From Candidatus Rokuibacteriota bacterium (GTDB lineage: Bacteria > Methylomirabilota > Methylomirabilia > Rokubacteriales > JACPHL01), in NCBI GenBank assembly GCA_016188625.1, contig JACPHL010000137.1, positions 1 through 7,506 on the forward strand: a DNA stretch of 7,506 nucleotides. Direction: 5' to 3'. The notes under the pieces are model-generated. The model was not told the origin of the DNA, did no database searches, and saw only the letters and a list, made by a program, of their open reading frames with translations. Both the position numbers and the translations under genes were made by a program. Positions 5,179-7,506 of the stretch are shown here, piece after piece (position 1 is the first letter of the stretch; each line of letters starts with the position of its first letter).

Positions 5179-5916
5179 CTAAGCGAGCAGCCCGAGGAGC
5201 GCAGGGAGATCCACGAAGCGGCGGAGGATCCCCTCCCCCGGCCCGGAGGTCTCAGGACGCCCGTCGGGGAGGTAGAGGAGGGCCCGCATCCCCGCCGTCC
5301 GGGCCCCGGCCACGTCCGCCTCCGGGTCATCGCCGACGTGGAGCGCCGTCTCGGGTCGCGCCCCGACCCTCCCCAGCGTGCGCTGGAAGATCTCGGTGTG
5401 CGGCTTCCGCCAGCCGACCTCGTCCGAGAAGGAGAGGGTCTGGAAGGCGTCGAGGACTCCTGACCGGTCGAGGAGCCGGCGGAGCACCCGCCCGGGGGTC
5501 CGGCCCGAGTTGGAGATGACGGCCAGGGTCACTCCCCGCGCCCTGAGGGCCTCGATGGCCTCGCGGGCGCCCTCGGCGAGGACCGGCGGGTGGTGCAGCA
5601 CGGCGGTCGCGTACGCCTCGACGATCCCCTCGAAGGCGGCGGGCGGGAGCCGCCCGGGGAGGGTCGGATCGAGGCAGGCGAGGAAGAGCGCGGCCTGCTC
5701 GCCGGTCGAGACGTCGCGCAGCCCCCCCCAGATCTCGGCGAGCCGCGCCCCCGAGGCCCTGTAGGCGGCCGCCAGCGCGGCCCGGTCCACCGGGTGGCCC
5801 GCCTCGGCGAGGAGGCGGCCCACTCCCTCGGCGCGCAGGGCCTCGTTGGCGGCGTTGCTCTCGGGGGTCTCCGCCATCAGGGTCCGCCAGAAGTCGAACG
5901 TCACCGTCTCGATCAT
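5179..5916 (-). CDS. HAD-superfamily hydrolase with Trp at the Asp+2 position
   Basis: A 245-residue haloacid dehalogenase-like hydrolase, probably cytosolic. Motifs in order: motif I TFDFWRTL with nucleophile D8; a helical cap from about 15 to 105; motif II VISNSG (S135); motif III K171 in WRKPHTEIF; motif IV HVGDDPEADVAGA with D196 and D197. Motif I carries W10 where classical HAD phosphatases have the second Asp (DxD). The FDFWxTL form is seen in a subset of HAD proteins, so the substrate may not be a simple phosphomonoester and cannot be inferred here. I chose the ATG at 5916 over an in-frame GTG at 5937: GGAAG lies 8 nt before the ATG, MIETVTFDFW is the usual HAD N-terminus, and the predicted promoter would start transcription near 5937. 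It is a single gene facing dgdA and ends with TAG. Confidence 0.85.
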   Translation of the reverse strand: MIETVTFDFWRTLMAETPESNAANEALRAEGVGRLLAEAGHPVDRAALAAAYRASGARLAEIWGGLRDVSTGEQAALFLACLDPTLPGRLPPAAFEGIVEAYATAVLHHPPVLAEGAREAIEALRARGVTLAVISNSGRTPGRVLRRLLDRSGVLDAFQTLSFSDEVGWRKPHTEIFQRTLGRVGARPETALHVGDDPEADVAGARTAGMRALLYLPDGRPETSGPGEGILRRFVDLPALLGLLA

Positions 5917-5943
5917 CGCTCGGGCTTCCGTGACCACCCTTTC

Positions 5944-5972
5944 AGGCTACGGGTGCGGCCCGGGGGTGTCAA
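5944..5972 (-). promoter_or_regulatory. Predicted sigma70 promoter for the HAD hydrolase gene
   Basis: On the minus strand a perfect -35 hexamer TTGACA (5972-5967) is followed after 17 nt by TAGCCT (5949-5944), which keeps the key T, A and final T of the -10 box. Transcription would start near 5937, giving a leader of about 20 nt before the ATG at 5916. No equally convincing promoter is visible for the divergent lipoprotein gene in the rest of this 182-nt spacer. Confidence 0.5.
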
Positions 5973-6098
5973 GCCGGCGGCCGCGTGAAGATGAGCCGCG
6001 CCCCGAGCGTCCTACTCTCGGATGAGGGGATCCGTGAATGTCCGGTCCGGGTGACCGGGGGTCTCCAGCGTCGGACGGTAGAAGAGGAGGACGTGAAG

Positions 6099-6515
6099 AT
6101 GCGGCGAGGTATCGCGCTGGCGGTGATCCTGAGCCTGGTGACCCTGACGGTGGGCGCGTGCGCCACCACCCAGTCGCCGGTGACCACCGGGCGGACGTAC
6201 GAGGGGGCGACGGCGGGCGGGGTCCTGGGCGCGGTGGCGGGGGCCCTGATCGACAAGAAGAACCGCTGGCGCGGGGCGGTGATCGGGGGCGCCCTGGGGG
6301 CGGTCTTCGGGGGGACGGTGACGGAGATCTCCGCCCGGGCGTCCCGCGAGGCGGCCCAGCAGAACCGGCCGGTGAGCTACCAGACCACCGACGGCTTCCA
6401 GCGGGTCGAGGCCGAGCCCGTGGGGACCACGCCCCGGGGCTGCCGGCAGGTCCGGGAGCGGATCTATCAGGAGGGGCAGCTCGTCAGGGACGAGGTGCGC
6501 GAGGTCTGCCAGTAA
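6099..6515 (+). CDS. Glycine-zipper outer-membrane lipoprotein, 17-kDa antigen-like
   Basis: A 138-residue precursor with a lipoprotein signal peptide ending in the lipobox VGAC (C21). The +2 residue is Ala, which in Gram-negatives favours outer-membrane sorting. Residues 36-48 (GATAGGVLGAVAG) and 59-72 (GAVIGGALGAVFGG) form two glycine-zipper segments separated by the charged turn DKKNRWR, the layout of the Rickettsia 17-kDa surface antigen/SlyB/OsmB-type proteins. The C-terminal 30 residues are charged and contain C115 and C137, which could form a disulfide. The likely role is envelope integrity, but the precise function is unknown. I chose the ATG at 6099 because GAAGAGGAGG ends 8 nt upstream; the GTG at 6093 is too close to that site, and the earlier in-frame start at 5985 would place a charged extension before the signal peptide. 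It converges on the desulfhydrase-like gene with only 27 nt between stops. Confidence 0.8.
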   Translation: MRRGIALAVILSLVTLTVGACATTQSPVTTGRTYEGATAGGVLGAVAGALIDKKNRWRGAVIGGALGAVFGGTVTEISARASREAAQQNRPVSYQTTDGFQRVEAEPVGTTPRGCRQVRERIYQEGQLVRDEVREVCQ

Positions 6516-6542
6516 ACTCTGAGGGGGGCTGCGGGCACATCC

Positions 6543-7506
6543 CTAGCCCTCTTCCGGGAGGGGCTCGCCGTCGAGGAGCCGGGTGAGAGGCTCCCGGAAG
6601 GGGAAGAGCCCGAAGGCCCCTCCGGTGTGGAGGAACAGGATCCGGCGGCCGAAGCGCCGCGGGTCCTGCTGGAGCTGGTCGGCGAGGCCGAGGAAGGCCT
6701 TGGCCGTGTAGACGGGATCGAGGAGGAGCCCGGATTCCCGGGCGACCTCCCCGATGATCGCCAGCTCCTCGGGTCGCGCCCGCGCCCGACCGAACCCCTG
6801 ATAGCCGTCGAGGAGATGGACGGGATCCGGGGAGACCTCGAGCCCGAACCGCGCCGCCGCCTTCTCCACCGTTGCCCACACGTACTCCCGGATCCGCTCG
6901 GCCTCGAAGGCGACCGGCACCCCCCAGACCTCGGCGGGGAGGCCGTAGAGCGCCTTGCCGAGCGCGAGCCCCGCCAGGCTCCCCCCGCTCCAGGCCGCGA
7001 TCACCACGGCGTCGAACGCCGGCGCCCCTTCCCGGATCTGGGTCTGGATCTCCTCGACCGCGGCCGCGTACCCGAGGGCCCCCAACTCGTTGGAGCCGCT
7101 CTCGGGGATGACGTAGGGCCGGCCGCCGGCCCGCTGGACGCGGTCCGTCAGGCGGGCGAAGAGCTCGTCCGGCCGGTCGGCCTCCTCGGACGGGACGTAG
7201 ACCGCCTCGGCGCCGAGCAGCCGGTCGAGGAGCAGGTTGCCGTCGTAGGTCCCGGGCGGCTCGCCGCGGAGGGCCAGGAGGCAGCGGAGGCCGAGGCGGG
7301 CCGCCACCGCGGCGGTGGCGCGGGCGCAGTTCGACTGGAGGCTCCCCACCGTGACCAGCGTGTCGGCGCCCTGGTCCAGGGCCTCCCGGACCAGGAACTC
7401 GAGCTTCCGCACCTTGTTGCCGCTCTCCGCAAACCCGGTGAGGTCGGCCCGTTTGACCCAGAGCTCGACGCCGAGCCGGGCGGAAAGGCGCGGGAGCGGC
7501 TCGATC
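6543..7506 (-). CDS. D-cysteine desulfhydrase/ACC deaminase family PLP enzyme, 5' end beyond the window
   Basis: The minus-strand frame is open to the right edge and ends with TAG at 6545-6543; about 320 codons are visible, with perhaps 10-25 N-terminal residues missing. The visible start IEPLPRLSARLG is the usual early segment. It is a fold-type II PLP enzyme: WVKRADLTGF, then SGNKVRKLEFL holding the PLP lysine, then VGSLQSNCARATAAVAARLG. A phosphate-loop-like WSGGSLAGLALGKA follows, then LLLDPVYTAKAF, and near the C-terminus FLHTGGAFGLFPF. Relatives convert D-cysteine to pyruvate, H2S and ammonia (DcyD), open ACC to 2-oxobutyrate (AcdS), or cleave cysteate. The HTGG.FGLF ending and QSN segment fit the D-cysteine desulfhydrase branch better than bona fide AcdS, but sequence alone does not settle the substrate. 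QSNCAR has Cys where QSNH is usual. A GTG at 7412 lies inside the conserved core and cannot be the start. Confidence 0.85.
   Translation of the reverse strand, partial: IEPLPRLSARLGVELWVKRADLTGFAESGNKVRKLEFLVREALDQGADTLVTVGSLQSNCARATAAVAARLGLRCLLALRGEPPGTYDGNLLLDRLLGAEAVYVPSEEADRPDELFARLTDRVQRAGGRPYVIPESGSNELGALGYAAAVEEIQTQIREGAPAFDAVVIAAWSGGSLAGLALGKALYGLPAEVWGVPVAFEAERIREYVWATVEKAAARFGLEVSPDPVHLLDGYQGFGRARARPEELAIIGEVARESGLLLDPVYTAKAFLGLADQLQQDPRRFGRRILFLHTGGAFGLFPFREPLTRLLDGEPLPEEG

Noticed and set aside
5985-6098. Longer lipoprotein start at 5985
   Set aside because: It would put about 38 charged residues before the signal peptide; the ATG at 6099 has an ideal ribosome site and directly begins a lipoprotein signal sequence.
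1-7506. CRISPR array, tRNA/rRNA genes, insertion sequence or phage genes
   Set aside because: I saw no regularly spaced repeats, tRNA-like cloverleaf segments, rRNA signatures, terminal inverted repeats, or transposase or integrase motifs on either strand by eye.

Overview
This is a high-GC (roughly 70%) bacterial chromosomal window with densely packed genes and very strong GC3 bias, which produces long meaningless antisense ORFs. The gene mix and protein sequences fit an uncultured soil or groundwater lineage such as Rokubacteria/Methylomirabilota or a deltaproteobacterium. That assignment is an inference from composition and general resemblance; there is no rRNA or other phylogenetic marker in the window.

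Layout. From 3037 down to 1, four genes run on the minus strand: apt (adenine salvage), a periplasmic Spy/CpxP-like protein with LTPEQ motifs, a 3-hydroxyacyl-CoA dehydrogenase gene (hbd/paaH type) interrupted by one in-frame TAG, and the start of a flavin-dependent HpaB/AbfD-superfamily protein that runs off the left edge. Gaps are 85, 13 and 30 nt, so the last three probably share a transcript. Positions about 3040-3840 form a lower-GC accessory patch on the plus strand: a DUF4258 gene overlapping a DUF2283 gene (toxin-antitoxin-like layout), followed by a 17-codon remnant that may be the 5' end of a lost type III restriction subunit gene. Next, on the plus strand, is a complete class III PLP enzyme that closely resembles 2,2-dialkylglycine decarboxylase (3845-5137). 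It converges with a HAD-family hydrolase gene (minus, 5179-5916). A divergent spacer then separates the HAD gene from a glycine-zipper lipoprotein gene (plus, 6099-6515), which converges with a D-cysteine desulfhydrase/ACC deaminase-family gene (minus, 6543 to the right edge).

How the genes fit together. The HpaB/AbfD-like protein beside a 3-hydroxybutyryl-CoA-type dehydrogenase suggests CoA-ester or aromatic catabolism. However, the HpaB-like protein lacks the cysteine ligands of the 4-hydroxybutyryl-CoA dehydratase iron-sulfur cluster, so a 4-hydroxybutyrate pathway is not supported. The two PLP enzymes point to use of unusual amino acids (dialkylglycines, D-cysteine or ACC), but they are not in one operon. 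The points most worth a second look are the amber codon in hbd, the DUF4258/DUF2283 pair with a probable non-ATG start, the possible restriction-gene remnant, and the active-site departures in the HpaB-like, DgdA-like and HAD proteins. I did not find a clearly new multi-gene system.
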